From Thysanoteuthis rhombus (taxonomy: Eukaryota; Mollusca; Cephalopoda; Oegopsida; Thysanoteuthidae), in assembly GCA_963457665.1 (NCBI GenBank), contig OY735227.1, forward strand, positions 42,150,820-42,214,819: 64,000 nt of DNA, written 5' to 3'. This document shows, piece after piece, positions 47,471-57,560 of this stretch; position 1 is the first letter of the stretch, and every line of letters starts with the position of its first letter. The position numbers and the translations under genes are program-made. Under the pieces are notes generated by a model. That model was not told the origin of the DNA. It ran no database searches and saw only the letters and a list, made by a program, of their open reading frames with translations.

Positions 47471-48596
47471 TTGATCTTGTAAACTAAATCATCTCCTTAT
47501 TGTAATGGAGCTATGGTAAGTATATGTTATAAAAACTATTGCTGATATGTAACGACTGCTTCTGATATGTGATGAAACTGCGCCCGGACGTTTCGTCAAG
47601 GAATATTTTGTCTGCTCAAACGAATATTTCGTCGAAAAGTTTATTTCGAATTTCGAAGAAAAAAAAATTCAGCTGATGGACTCAATGCCAAATTAATATT
47701 TTGGGTTTTACTTTTATTTACATTTGTTTTTGTTTTTTTCAAAATATTTATATTTCACATTGCAAAAATAAAAACGTATCAGGTGTTGGTTCAAATGAAT
47801 TCTACATTTTTTTTATGTTGGATTTTACTTCTGAATCTCTACACTTATTGTCTCCAAATATCTGTATTTCATATCGAAGAGAAATTGAACTAAACCATTC
47901 GTCGAATTGAAAAATTATTTCAATTCAATTTTAAACTGCCCGAAAACCCTGTCCGTAGAACGAATATTCAGATAGTATAAGAGTGCCAGCCAAAAGACAA
48001 TTCAGATATTTAGTTCCGTCATTTTTTTCCCCGTTTATTCCTAATTTTCATTAGATGAAATATCATAAATCCTCGTTGTTTTTTTTTTTTTTTTTTTTTT
48101 TTGAGTACCTTTTACCACCATCTTAGTTTTATTAGAAGAATATTTCATCGCAACTTTTATTTTTATAAGTCTATCATCCTCCGGCCGTGAGTGATTTCTG
48201 CAATTTGCTCACTTTCGGGTGACGGTAAAAACGTTGCCATAAAAATTAGAAATAACATTGTGACTTTTGTTTGGCTCATGGCCGTATTATTTGTGTACAA
48301 CGTCATGGTCGAATTTATTACAGTAGCAACAGCGTGCTAGACTAGCTCGTTAACCATCACCAAGCTTAGCTTAAGCTGGTGCGAGTCCAGTTGAGGGTAG
48401 TTGAAGGACAGAGAAGATATGCTATGCTAAATAATCCTCCAGAAGAAAAAGCTTGCTTATTGCCATGAAAATCAGCATTCTTAATCCTGGCAATTACCAA
48501 AGCTTGAATAATGACCATTAGCGCTAGTGGAAAATAAGCAACTATTTCAGCCACCGGACAAACCATTCCGTTTTTTAGTTATTTTTTCAAACGATC
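47471..48596. other. Noncoding DNA, nothing recognised
   Basis: Includes a T run at about 48079-48102 and a weak tRNA-like segment near 48320-48395 without a cloverleaf. Nothing else stands out. Confidence 0.4.
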
Positions 48597-49433
48597 ACCA
48601 TGGACCATTGGTTGAGTGCTCACCACCTGTTGGGTAGGCCATGGTTTCAATCCATGGTCAAATCATATCAACGTTTTTAATATGACATGGTTGGTTGCTG
48701 CAGGATCAAACTCCATTCCAACTTCTGTTACAACTGAAGATGATGTTGCAACATTAGTACTGTATATATAATAAATAGATAGATTATGAAAACAATCCAT
48801 CACAGTGAATGATTGAACAGCAAAAGCCATGTAGAAAAAATTTAATCGAAAAATAAATATGGTCAGAATAAATTCTATTTATGGTATCACTGGCGTTTTC
48901 CACAGGAGAACATCTAAAATAGGATTTTTAAAAAAGCATTTAGAAACATCTAGATTCTGGAGAATCTTGACGTTATTAATGACCCCGTTAAAATAATGCA
49001 TCCCAAAAGAAAAAAAAAGAAGCTTTCTTTCCAGAAGTTAAAGATTAAAATCTCAGTTGGTCTAGTGGAGTGCTGATACAAATGTTCTAGTAGACAAAAC
49101 GGTATGGCCAGGAGCGCTGGAACACTCAAACATACGCACATATAAACCTTTTGGTGATTACGTTTGTTCAAAATATATTTTTGTAAGATCTATCTTTTAG
49201 AAAAGGATAAGCCCATGCCTATCTGTGTGATGAATATTTTTCCAAATCCAAGACTAATCAATTTAGTTCAATCAGTAAGACAGCCTCCTGTCCTGGCAAT
49301 CAGTTGTTTGTGAGTTCAAATCATGTTAGGGGAATGCAAATTTTATACATCAGTTTACATTCCTCGTTTTGTGAGGATTGTTCTTGTTACAGTAAAAAAA
49401 TAATGTCAACCCCAGGTTTGAACTGGGTTTGGC
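48597..49433 (+). mobile_element. SINE family A, copy 4, split by MITE B
   Basis: The first tRNA-like head is clear here: A-box-like TTGGTTGAGTGCTCACC and B-box-like GGTTTCAATCC at about 48608-48653. The body (TGCTGCAGGATCAAACTCCA) follows. The unit is broken at the AT-rich linker by MITE B (48813-49171) and resumes with GGATAAGCCCATGCCTATCT, the second head (CAGTAAGACAGCCTCC, GAGTTCAAATCA) and the tail. This dates the MITE as younger than this SINE copy. Confidence 0.75.
48813..49171 (+). mobile_element. MITE family B, copy 4, nested in SINE A
   Basis: TTGAACAGCAAAAGCCAT at the left and GGTGATTACGTTTGTTCAA at the right are inverted. The core (ATATGGTCAGAATAAATTCT, TATCACTGGCGTTTTCC) matches the other copies. 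The element is 359 bp. Confidence 0.7.
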
Positions 49434-49604
49434 AATACTAAATGCCTGCTCAGCACTCGGGAAAGTCACACCTGTGATGGGCGCCCCGACGACCCGGGAC
49501 AGGGGATAGAAAACCCTGAATAGGGTTACAGGTCGATTACTTTCAAAACTTTGCTATTTTCAAAATTGCAAAAAAATTCTTTGGTAAGGTAAAGGTTCGC
49601 TTCT

Positions 49605-50013
49605 GGTTCGCGAAATGAAATATCAAAGGGAAGTAACAAATAACGCTGACTTGGACTGCTGTTACTACTAACATACTAAGGAATAAATGAAAGCAGAATA
49701 CTTTACAATTCAAAATGTATTTTTATCAGATTTGATTATATACGATACAATTTAATTCCAAGGTAAGTTTTCGGGTTGGTGTTTCAAGTCACGACTGAAA
49801 TTGATCAAACCTTTATTTTTATAATTTTAAAATTGAAATGATATACACTGGCAACTAAAGATAAAAATTCATTGAACAACCCTAAACTCTAACCCCAAAC
49901 CCTAAGACTAACATAAAATTAGATTGAATCCTTTATAATTACTTTTGATGAAACACAGTGTTAAATAGTCAACATTACTTCTTACCTCCCTTTGATAATT
50001 CAGTTAGCGAACC
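49605..50013 (+). mobile_element. MITE family E, copy 2
   Basis: The left end GGTTCGCGAAATGAAATATC plus AAAGGGAAGTAAC and the right end (on the - strand GGTTCGCTAACTGAATTATC plus AAAGGGAGGTAAG) are inverted repeats. The 409-bp length is close to the 406 bp of copy 1. Noncoding. Confidence 0.8.
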
Positions 50014-50219
50014 GTCGATAACCCTATGTCTATATTTTACTCTCGGGAATTTAGTCATCTTTTAAAGATTAGCTCACTCAGGCACGAAGTCACGAGTGTG
50101 TGGGTCCAACTAATTATTATAGTAATAGATACAAGATGATCTCCCAAACTACTGCTGAGGTGCTCTGGTCAAAGTAGTGCATCCTTAGGAAGTACCTACC
50201 ATATTTGATAATCTATTCG

Positions 50220-50370
50220 GATAATTTAATGGTGAGAACATCTGCATCACAAGCTCATGGATTCGATTCACGGTATGAGTGAAGAGGGTAAGAAACTCTC
50301 AACGAATTCCCCTGTGCACTCAGCGCTGTGATTAGGGTGGAGGTATCCTACCAAGGATGAGCATAGAATC
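50220..50370 (+). mobile_element. SINE family K, copy 1
   Basis: The tRNA-like B-box TGGATTCGATTCACGG is followed by GAGTGAAGAGGGTAAGAAAC and CTGTGCACTCAGCGCTGTGA. The same layout occurs inverted at 52915-53105. Confidence 0.6.
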
Positions 50371-50921
50371 TTGTAAGGATAAATTCCCCAGAAGTTATTC
50401 GGTAAAACTTGGACCCCTCTGAGGCGTCCCCCAGCCACAAGTACCAGCATCTAAGAAATCAAGTTCCCAAATCCGTGTCAAAGGTCAGTTACGTTACGAC
50501 CAGACTTAAAATGCATGCAAGAGAAATTGGGACTTCGTCCCCGGCCTCCATACTCCATTGGGAATTATCTCTTGAGGAACGGGATGCTTACTTTTTCATA
50601 GCGATGGTAGATGCCGCCCCAATTTCAGATGGGGATATTAAAAAGAGCGCATTTATCTAAATTCCTTTCATTTATCAACCAGGGTTTTTTTTTTTAACTT
50701 TCCTTCAAGTTCTGGACAATGTAAATTATGTAAGGGGATTAAAAAGGGGTCTTATATGCTGTCAAATACAGCATAAAGTTTAAAACGGGTGATGTGTTGA
50801 TTTATTGGAATTGAAAAACAGAAATTTTAATTTCATCTAAAAGTGGCCGAGTGACCCCTCCGTATCTTGCGTATTCGACTAGTATCAGGAATATATCAGA
50901 AAAAAACGACTGTTTAGATGG

Positions 50922-51130
50922 TGCCAAACTCTTGAACTGGAGTTGACTCCAGACCAAGAAGAACAATCCTCACCACGATGTGAAACATCACGTTCCCTAA
51001 TCGTGATTTGAACTTACGGCCAGCTGATTGCTAGGAGGCTGAACTAAATTTATAAATCTTAGATATTAACCAGAATTCATCATATAGATGTACACGGATT
51101 CTAATATATAAATACATTTATACAACGATA
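50922..51130 (-). mobile_element. SINE family A, copy 5 (second half only)
   Basis: On the - strand: AGCCTCCTAGCAATCAGCTG, GTGAGGATTGTTCTTCTTGG and GGAGTCAACTCCAG, the second tRNA-like module and tail of family A. The first module is absent. Confidence 0.65.
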
Positions 51131-51147
51131 TATTTTCTTTATTGACA

Positions 51148-51318
51148 TTGGTGGAATGATTAAAAAGCAGATAGCCGTGTACTGGGCTCTGGCTGGCTAG
51201 AGGTTGCGAGTTCGATTCTCCCCGTGGATTTACTCTTCATATCTGATCACGCTGTTTAATAGTCGTCGTAAAATTACGGTCTAGATCAAAGCTGTGAAAG
51301 TTAGGATGAAGGTAAAAA
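51148..51318 (+). mobile_element. SINE family G, copy 4
   Basis: A-box-like GGTGGAATGATTAAAAAGC, B-box-like GCGAGTTCGATTCTCC, body ATCACGCTGTTTAATAGTCG and tail TTAGGATGAAGGTAAAA. It is the + strand counterpart of 19550-19734. Confidence 0.7.
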
Positions 51319-51542
51319 CTAACTGAAGTTGATAAGAAAATAAGTGTATATATTTTATACGTACACCATTACGTTTACCTTTTGAGTGAAAAGGAGTCTC
51401 AATACGCTGTCAAATACAGCTTCCTTTTTTTAATCAAAATTGATAGAAACATTTTTTTGTTGTTGGAAATCTACCTTTACTTATAGTTACAGACATAAAT
51501 TTGGAATATTGAGAGGACTGCGCAACCGCACTCAGTCAAAAA

Positions 51543-51560
51543 TACCCAGCATGCACAGCG
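51543..51560 (+). promoter_or_regulatory. ZNF143/Staf-like promoter element of paralog 4
   Basis: TACCCAGCATGCACAGCG keeps the 13-base core of the sites at 23437 and 38411, with changes after it. The splice donor lies 94 bases from the motif start. Confidence 0.55.
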
Positions 51561-51637
51561 CAATCGGGAAAAATAAAATAGAAACTTTATACTGAGACAT
51601 AACTCATTATTATCGTGAACGGAAGAAGGAACAGGAG
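51561..51637 (+). other. Predicted 5'UTR exon region of paralog 4
   Basis: Weakly similar to the paralog 2 and 3 exons (ATCGTGAACGGAAGAAGGAA) and ends in ACAGGAG|GTAATA, a plausible donor that would pair with the acceptor at 53497 (intron of about 1.9 kb). Confidence 0.5.
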
Positions 51638-53497
51638 GTAATATTTTTATTATGATGGATGCGATTTGATTGTAGCAGATAACATTTACGCCCTTTTTTA
51701 TTTACTAAAGAAAGATTAATGTATAATCAATTAATTTGTCTTTGTAAAATTTCGTACGAATAAGACTGTCCGTCTAATTGGAATTATAAGGTTAATGCTT
51801 CACTTATGGAATAAATTTATCGGATATATTCCTGGATAAGTCTATCTCGTGTATAGGTCGGCTTTTTTTAAAACTGCTCCAAGTCCTTCCCATTGTTTGA
51901 ATTTCAAAATTATGTAATCTTTGGTTTGAAGTTCATAAACCTATGGTGGTGTTCAATCAGTAGAGATAGGCTCCAAAATTAATAGAAAGCCCCCCCCCCT
52001 GTCCCTAAAAGTATAGTTTATTAAAAAGTATAATTAAAAAATCTATTCATCATAAATTAATTGCGATAATGAGCTTAAGATATTATTTGAACTATAAACT
52101 CCAGTAACGACGTGCCTAAGTGACATTCTGATAAAGTACAGGACATGCGTTTAATTCCATTATTATGTTAATTTCTAATGAATATGTTTAATTATATTTT
52201 TCAATAAAAATGATATTGTCTGGAGCCTTATGTTAAACACCACTATATTCTTATTTACGTAAAGTAAAGATTACCAATTATTTATGTACAGGTCGACCGT
52301 CAATTTTCGTCTCAAAATTTGGTCTTCGAAATGCGACGCAAGTATATAATAGTACATATTGTAACATAAAGATGAATTTAGTCTGGAATATACTCTCTAT
52401 TTTTTATTTTATTTCCTATTTTTTTCCTCTCGGATGTTTTGAATTCTAGCGGTGACTAGAAACGTACATTTATGTATCAAAATACTTCTTTCACGTTTAA
52501 ATATCTTTAGTAAAGGGTACTTCATAGATGAGTGTTGTTGTATTTTCTTTTTACCTAGATTTAGACTATTTAGATTGTTTTGTGAATTTTGTTTCTTAGA
52601 TAATGAACACGTTCAGCCAAAAAGGACTTCAAGCTAATGATTTTGTTACTGTGTCAAGAAAAAATGTTTCTCTTTCAATTTAGAGTGGTTCCACTCCATT
52701 AGACGCAACAACCAATCGTAAGTTTTTTTGTTTTTTTTTTTACGGAGGTAAGGTTCAGTTTATAATGTAAACATAATGCTTTAGTCAGTATTTAGTTTCC
52801 CGATTCCTTTGTATGCGCTAGCTTAGTAATACTCAAGTTTGATCGAGACCAGGACTTTATACCTGAAAGTTTTTTTTTTTTGTTTTTGTTTTTTTATTTA
52901 ATGATCACGCCCTTGTCAGGATGCAAGTTCACCGAAGGGATAGCTCCTCCTTAATCACACAGCTTAGAGTGTACTCAATTAGTTGCTGAGTACACGGGAA
53001 AATTTGTCCTAATGAAGAGTTTTCTACCCTCTTCACCTATACCGGGAATCGAACCCAAGACCTTCTGCAAGTTATGTAGAGGTGCTAGCAATTACATCAT
53101 TATTTAACTGTTAAATCAACTAATTTAGACATTTTCTGTCTGAATTTTTTGTTGATGAGGGTTATCATTATGCATCACTACCCCCCCTCCGGATTGTTGT
53201 CCCCCTCTTGATTCATTTCAGGTGATGAATGAGTATTCTTCTGACCGCGGAGACGAGATGGTTCTCCGCGTCTCAGTGGTCAGACGAATACGATTCATAA
53301 CCGGGAGACGGCCGTAGTGTACAACGGCCGTAATATCAAGTTCAAGAAATCAACCAATTAGCCCGAAAAAAAAAAACAATGATTCAGATGTTTTTTTTTG
53401 TTTTTTTTTTTTTTTTGTTTGTTTTGTTTTTTTCTGAGGAGGGTAGAAGTTTTTGCATTGCTGAAAGACCCTTAAATTTCACCCTCTTCATTTACAG
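51638..53497 (+). other. Predicted 5'UTR intron of paralog 4
   Basis: It holds a SINE K copy (52915-53105), a decayed stem II of the hammerhead-like repeat (ACGGCCGTAGTGTACAACGG near 53308-53327) and T-rich tracts at about 53391-53432. It ends CTTCATTTACAG. Nothing else recognised. Confidence 0.5.
52915..53105 (-). mobile_element. SINE family K, copy 2
   Basis: On the - strand: GGTCTTGGGTTCGATTCCCG (B-box), GGTGAAGAGGGTAGAAAACT and CGTGTACTCAGCAACTAATT. It is a tRNA-derived head with no intact cloverleaf. Confidence 0.6.
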
Positions 53498-55312
53498 ATG
53501 GCCAGCGACTCAATAGAAAATGGTTTGCATGAACAGAATCTACCAGACGGACATTGGATTTTCGATTTAATCACCTCAAATAACCTTGGCGCATTGCGTT
53601 CGATCCTTACTCCCTTAACACTAAGTGATCGTCAGTCGATCGTTTACCAAAAAGTCGGCAAGAAATCTCTTCTCTGTTATGCTTGTCAGCTGGGCTTTAG
53701 AGACATCGTGAAATATCTCTTAGACGAATGTGGAGCTGATATCGACGACTGCTACTGCAATAGTAGAGAATCAGTGCCTCCGATGCGTATAGCTATAAAG
53801 AAACTAGACGTTTTTCTGATTACGATCCTAAAAAGGCGTGGAGCTACCGTTGGTAGAAACATTCTTGAAACAGTAAGTGCTGATACTACTTCAAACAAGG
53901 GGTATAACACGTTGGTGTCTATTCTAAGGTTATACAAGAGTAGGCTTGATAGCTCAAATTTTGTTGTAATGCAGCCTGAAAAGATTAAATATAATGGATT
54001 GTTTGAGTTTTCTTGGGCTGCGGAGCTAGCCCATGATATAAGGAGCGAAGACTTCTTGGCCGCCGCCGCAAGGGGAAATGTTGCTAGAATGAAAATCCTA
54101 TTGGAATGTGGTGTGAATAAAGATAGGAAAAATGATTGTGAAGAGGACGCCTTGAGTGTGACCATCATGAAGGAACAAACGAATGCGATGCATTTCTTAA
54201 TTAACCATAAGATTTTCTCAATAAAATCCTACGCTCAAGCTTTGGAGTTGTGCGGTGCAAAATTCATTCTTTTTCGATCTGAAAAGCAAAAGGGACTCAA
54301 ATGCTGGAGAAAATCGATCAGAATCCGTCAAGAATATTGCATCGGTTTTGCAGATAAAATCCAAATGTCCATCGAAACTGATTTGGGAATGGAATTTCAA
54401 ACGGAAGAAGAAATCGACAGGCTGCAAAAACAATCCAATGGGGATCTTTATTTGCAAGCCTTGATTATTTTTCGACGACTTCTCTCGAGGCTCAGTCTAT
54501 TAACCCTCGATGCATTCGTAATTGTCGCCCAACACCAGAGTTTTAAAGGGGACTTACTAAAGCCTTTGAAAATTCTCTCTGAATTGCACGAGCTTCCCTC
54601 AAGACCTGATGATAGTATCCGATGCCCGACATATCGAGCAGTCAACACGATTCGCACGCTCTTCCTCTCTAACTTCCTTTGTTATCCCGACGACAAAACT
54701 GACTTTATAAGGGGATTCGGAAGATTAATTGATTTCTTAAATGTATGGAGAGGACTCCTCTGGGGCGGGTTCGAGTTTTACCGAATAGCTTATGGAGAAC
54801 TTTTGGATGTTGTTCTTGGATTTATTTACAACATGGACAGGTATGACCTGAGTGCAAAGGTAATCGAATGGATTGAACAATCCGTTGGTGAAATACTCCA
54901 AAGATGTTCATATCCGTATCCGACCACGTTAATTCACAGGGCAATTAAAGGTGACTTTCCTGTGTCTGTTGTTTCTTTCCTCCTGCAATGCTCGGCTGAT
55001 GCCAACTGTACTGATGCTCTCAAAAATACCCCGCTTCACTTGGTTTCTTCAATGCCAAGAGAAAGAGCTCATTTGTCTTCCTTGACGAGATTATTGATAG
55101 ACTCTGGCGGACATATTGATTCAGTGAATAAATTCGGAAAACGACCACTCGAGATTCTGAAATCAAGACGTGTCATACAAAATCCCCATAAGTTCCTATC
55201 TCTACAATGCCTTGCAGCTCAAGTAATTCATAAGAATAAAATCGCCGTGTCTGAAAAGACATATCCCAAAATCTTGGTCAAATTCATAAAACTTCATTCT
55301 TCCATTTTATAA
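53498..55312 (+). CDS. FEM1-like CRL2 substrate receptor, paralog 4
   Basis: 604 residues, starting at the ATG directly after CTTCATTTACAG. The N-terminal ankyrin repeat (SLLCYACQLGFRDIVKYLLD, ECGADIDDCY) is conserved. The following ankyrin region is more diverged than in paralogs 2 and 3. The TPR-like centre has YAQALELCGAKFILF, GLKCWRKSIRIRQE and LYLQALIIFRRLL. C-terminal ankyrin repeats (LIHRAIKGDFPVSVVSFLL; NTPLHLVSS) lead to the VHL-box with BC-box-like LSLQCLAAQVI and Cul2-box-like YPKILVKFIKLH. It has the shortest 5' intron of the group. Expected to dock on Elongin B/C-CUL2 like other FEM1 proteins; its substrate is unknown. Confidence 0.88.
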   Translation: MASDSIENGLHEQNLPDGHWIFDLITSNNLGALRSILTPLTLSDRQSIVYQKVGKKSLLCYACQLGFRDIVKYLLDECGADIDDCYCNSRESVPPMRIAIKKLDVFLITILKRRGATVGRNILETVSADTTSNKGYNTLVSILRLYKSRLDSSNFVVMQPEKIKYNGLFEFSWAAELAHDIRSEDFLAAAARGNVARMKILLECGVNKDRKNDCEEDALSVTIMKEQTNAMHFLINHKIFSIKSYAQALELCGAKFILFRSEKQKGLKCWRKSIRIRQEYCIGFADKIQMSIETDLGMEFQTEEEIDRLQKQSNGDLYLQALIIFRRLLSRLSLLTLDAFVIVAQHQSFKGDLLKPLKILSELHELPSRPDDSIRCPTYRAVNTIRTLFLSNFLCYPDDKTDFIRGFGRLIDFLNVWRGLLWGGFEFYRIAYGELLDVVLGFIYNMDRYDLSAKVIEWIEQSVGEILQRCSYPYPTTLIHRAIKGDFPVSVVSFLLQCSADANCTDALKNTPLHLVSSMPRERAHLSSLTRLLIDSGGHIDSVNKFGKRPLEILKSRRVIQNPHKFLSLQCLAAQVIHKNKIAVSEKTYPKILVKFIKLHSSIL

Positions 55313-56079
55313 CCTGTTACTAATACGACCATTGTATGAAAAATCATTCAGCGAATTCTACATTCTATTTATTTTCGCGTGTTTATATTGTCCGGCGTTT
55401 TAGTACAATTTACTATCATGTTTTTACTGTTTCTACCAATTTTTATATTTTAATATTTGTATGGTAGACAAAAAAAATTTTTTTTTTTAACGGAAGAATT
55501 TGTTGATTTTGGAGACGATTGAATAAGAAATTATTTGACTGCGGCGAAAGTTATGTCCGTTTTTGTACCGATGGCGCTTGAACAAGTTAGCTGCCATCTT
55601 CAATCTGCTGTTAAGGAATCCAGGAAATAGTTCATTGTTAGCCGTATCACTTTTCCTCTAATTTGAAGAAGCCAAGAAAATTGTCCTGGGTCGGAAAATG
55701 GATACCATATTACCTGTCTGAAGAAAATCGACGGAGATGTGCTGATTATTATAAGTCACTGTATTCTCGGCAGTTCTAGGCGATTGGGGGGGGGGGACAA
55801 GACTGTTACTGAGAATGAGAAATAAGACTTTTTTCACAATAAGCGCTCTCGTGAGTGGCTCAGTAGCCGTGGCTACTTTTACCTGAAGAAAAGAATACTG
55901 TTGAGCATTTGTCGGATATGAAAAGAATCCTTTATTACTAACTATCACCAAACCGTCAAAGCTGAAGTTTATTACCAAGAACTTCGACGTTTGGAGACAT
56001 CTTTGTTCATAAAATATTCTTCATCAGTGAATAGAGAAGGGGTCATTCTACTGACCTTGCACCAACTTTGTTTAGGAGT
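55313..56079. other. 3' flank of paralog 4, nothing recognised
   Basis: AT-rich, with a G run near 55787-55797. No AATAAA close to the stop; AATAAG near 55522 is the nearest variant. Confidence 0.4.
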
Positions 56080-56345
56080 TTGCGAAACCATTCTGATGGA
56101 AAAAGACCCGAAGAGACCGAAAATCAGTTTATTAGAAACCGTTAACGTAGGTCTCTTTCAATTATGAGGTTGGTCTGGCTGGCTATGTGTGTATCCCCCA
56201 CTCAGGCCACACCAGTGGAGCTAAAGGGCTGACAATTTGAACAATTACTCCTTATGTCAAAAATAGTTTTTTTTTTTTTTTTTTTTTCAGAAAATTCTCC
56301 CACTAAATAAATAGGATTTTAGTGGAAGGTTTAAAAGTTTTTGTA
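56080..56345 (+). repeat. Dispersed repeat P, copy 2
   Basis: TGAGGTTGGTCTGGCTGGCT, GAACAATTACTCCTTATGTC and AATAGGATTTTAGTGGAAGG match 46440-46590. Interrupted by a T run at 56267-56287. Confidence 0.5.
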
Positions 56346-56589
56346 AAATTGATTTTTTTTTTTTTTTTTTTTTTTTTTAGTGATCCCTAACCCACAGAAG
56401 GCGATAGAAGTAACTTATTCATTGATCACCCCTTTTTTCTAACTCTTAATTGAACACCCCCCCCCCAAGCGGCATGTTGGCCATGTAACTAATCAAACCT
56501 ATTTTAGCTCCAACTAATTTTTCAAATCTAGCATCGAAAAATTTGTCGATAGTTGGAATAATGTTATCAAAAGTAAAGAGTGTGTTACT

Positions 56590-57000
56590 GATTTAGTGTG
56601 TATAACGATTGCCTGCTATTGGCGAACCTCACGGACAATGGAATCGGCGACCCGAATTCGAACTCTAGTTGGGGCTGTTTATGTTCACTTCGTAATAATG
56701 CTCTTGGAAAAGGAATTAATCCACCCCGGCTATGGGTAGAATAGCAGATTTGTCTCTCTAGCCTTGGGAGGGCAACCAGTCTAAGGTTAGGACAACTCAG
56801 TTTCCAAACCAGAGAGTAGAGTCCCCCCCCCCCACTTAAGGTAGTTTGACGTCCTCCCAGCAACTCCCTTGGACGTATCGCTCTCAACTTTTTTCTGGAC
56901 TACATCGAGGCTGAGATGAGTGATTCTGACGTCTGGGCATTCCACAATCTCCATGTGCTTCGCCCTGGATGGGACGCTTCCATTTTCTGTAGAGACAGAG
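56590..57000 (+). repeat. Dispersed repeat family H, copy 3 (most complete)
   Basis: GGACAATGGAATCGGCGACC, B-box-like ATTCGAACTCTAG, GGCAACCAGTCTAAGGTTAG, GTAGTTTGACGTCCTCCCAG and GCCCTGGATGGGACGCTTCC appear in order. This joins the two halves seen at 5690-6440. Confidence 0.65.
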
Positions 57001-57229
57001 CAGGGGCCATTAAATTGAAAGTTTTTGATTTAGTTCTATAAACTAGGAAAATTTGACAGCTCTTGGAAGATAGCTTCAATCTTTCAAACACCAAGAGGGG
57101 CTATTTCATGTTTCAAACCAAATCAAGATTAGCAATTATGAGTGGCTACGCATGACGAGTGCCCAACGAGCCGTTTTTTTTTTAAAGTTGGGGAAAAAAA
57201 AAATCAGATTCAAGTTTTTTTATTTATTT

Positions 57230-57560
57230 TGATGTTTGACTGCTCCAGTTGCTTAAGTTCAAGTTCAATCCCACTCCTCTGTCGGCAATGGGTGACATAT
57301 CAGAACATGCAGGGCTCCATCTATGGAAGGCAACCAGTCTAGGCGAATAACAACTCTGATTCCGAACCAGAAAGTAAAGCCTACTTTGAACGGTTTAATA
57401 CTAACTCTAACGTCCCTCCGACAACTTCTGCAGCTTAACTGATACCCTGCTTTCCGTGGCTGAGAGGTGTATTCTGTCGACCGTGTATCCAACGATGTCC
57501 ATTCACTTCATCCATACTTGCACTCTAGAAAGGTCATTTCAGTGTCCTTCCTTTGTCTAT
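57230..57560 (+). repeat. Dispersed repeat family H, copy 4
   Basis: GGCAACCAGTCTAGGCGAAT, CCGAACCAGAAAGTAAAGCC and GGCTGAGAGGTGTATTCTGT match copy 3. It lies about 230 bp after copy 3 in the same orientation. Confidence 0.6.

Noticed and set aside
53752-54168. 138-codon frame antisense to paralog 4
   Set aside because: Shadow of the coding strand; its composition mirrors the sense codons, with no independent similarity.
2464-55312. Ankyrin genes as bacterial symbiont or poxvirus contamination
   Set aside because: Splice acceptors, 5'UTR introns, an animal-type VHL-box and interspersed SINEs and LINEs place them in an animal nuclear genome.
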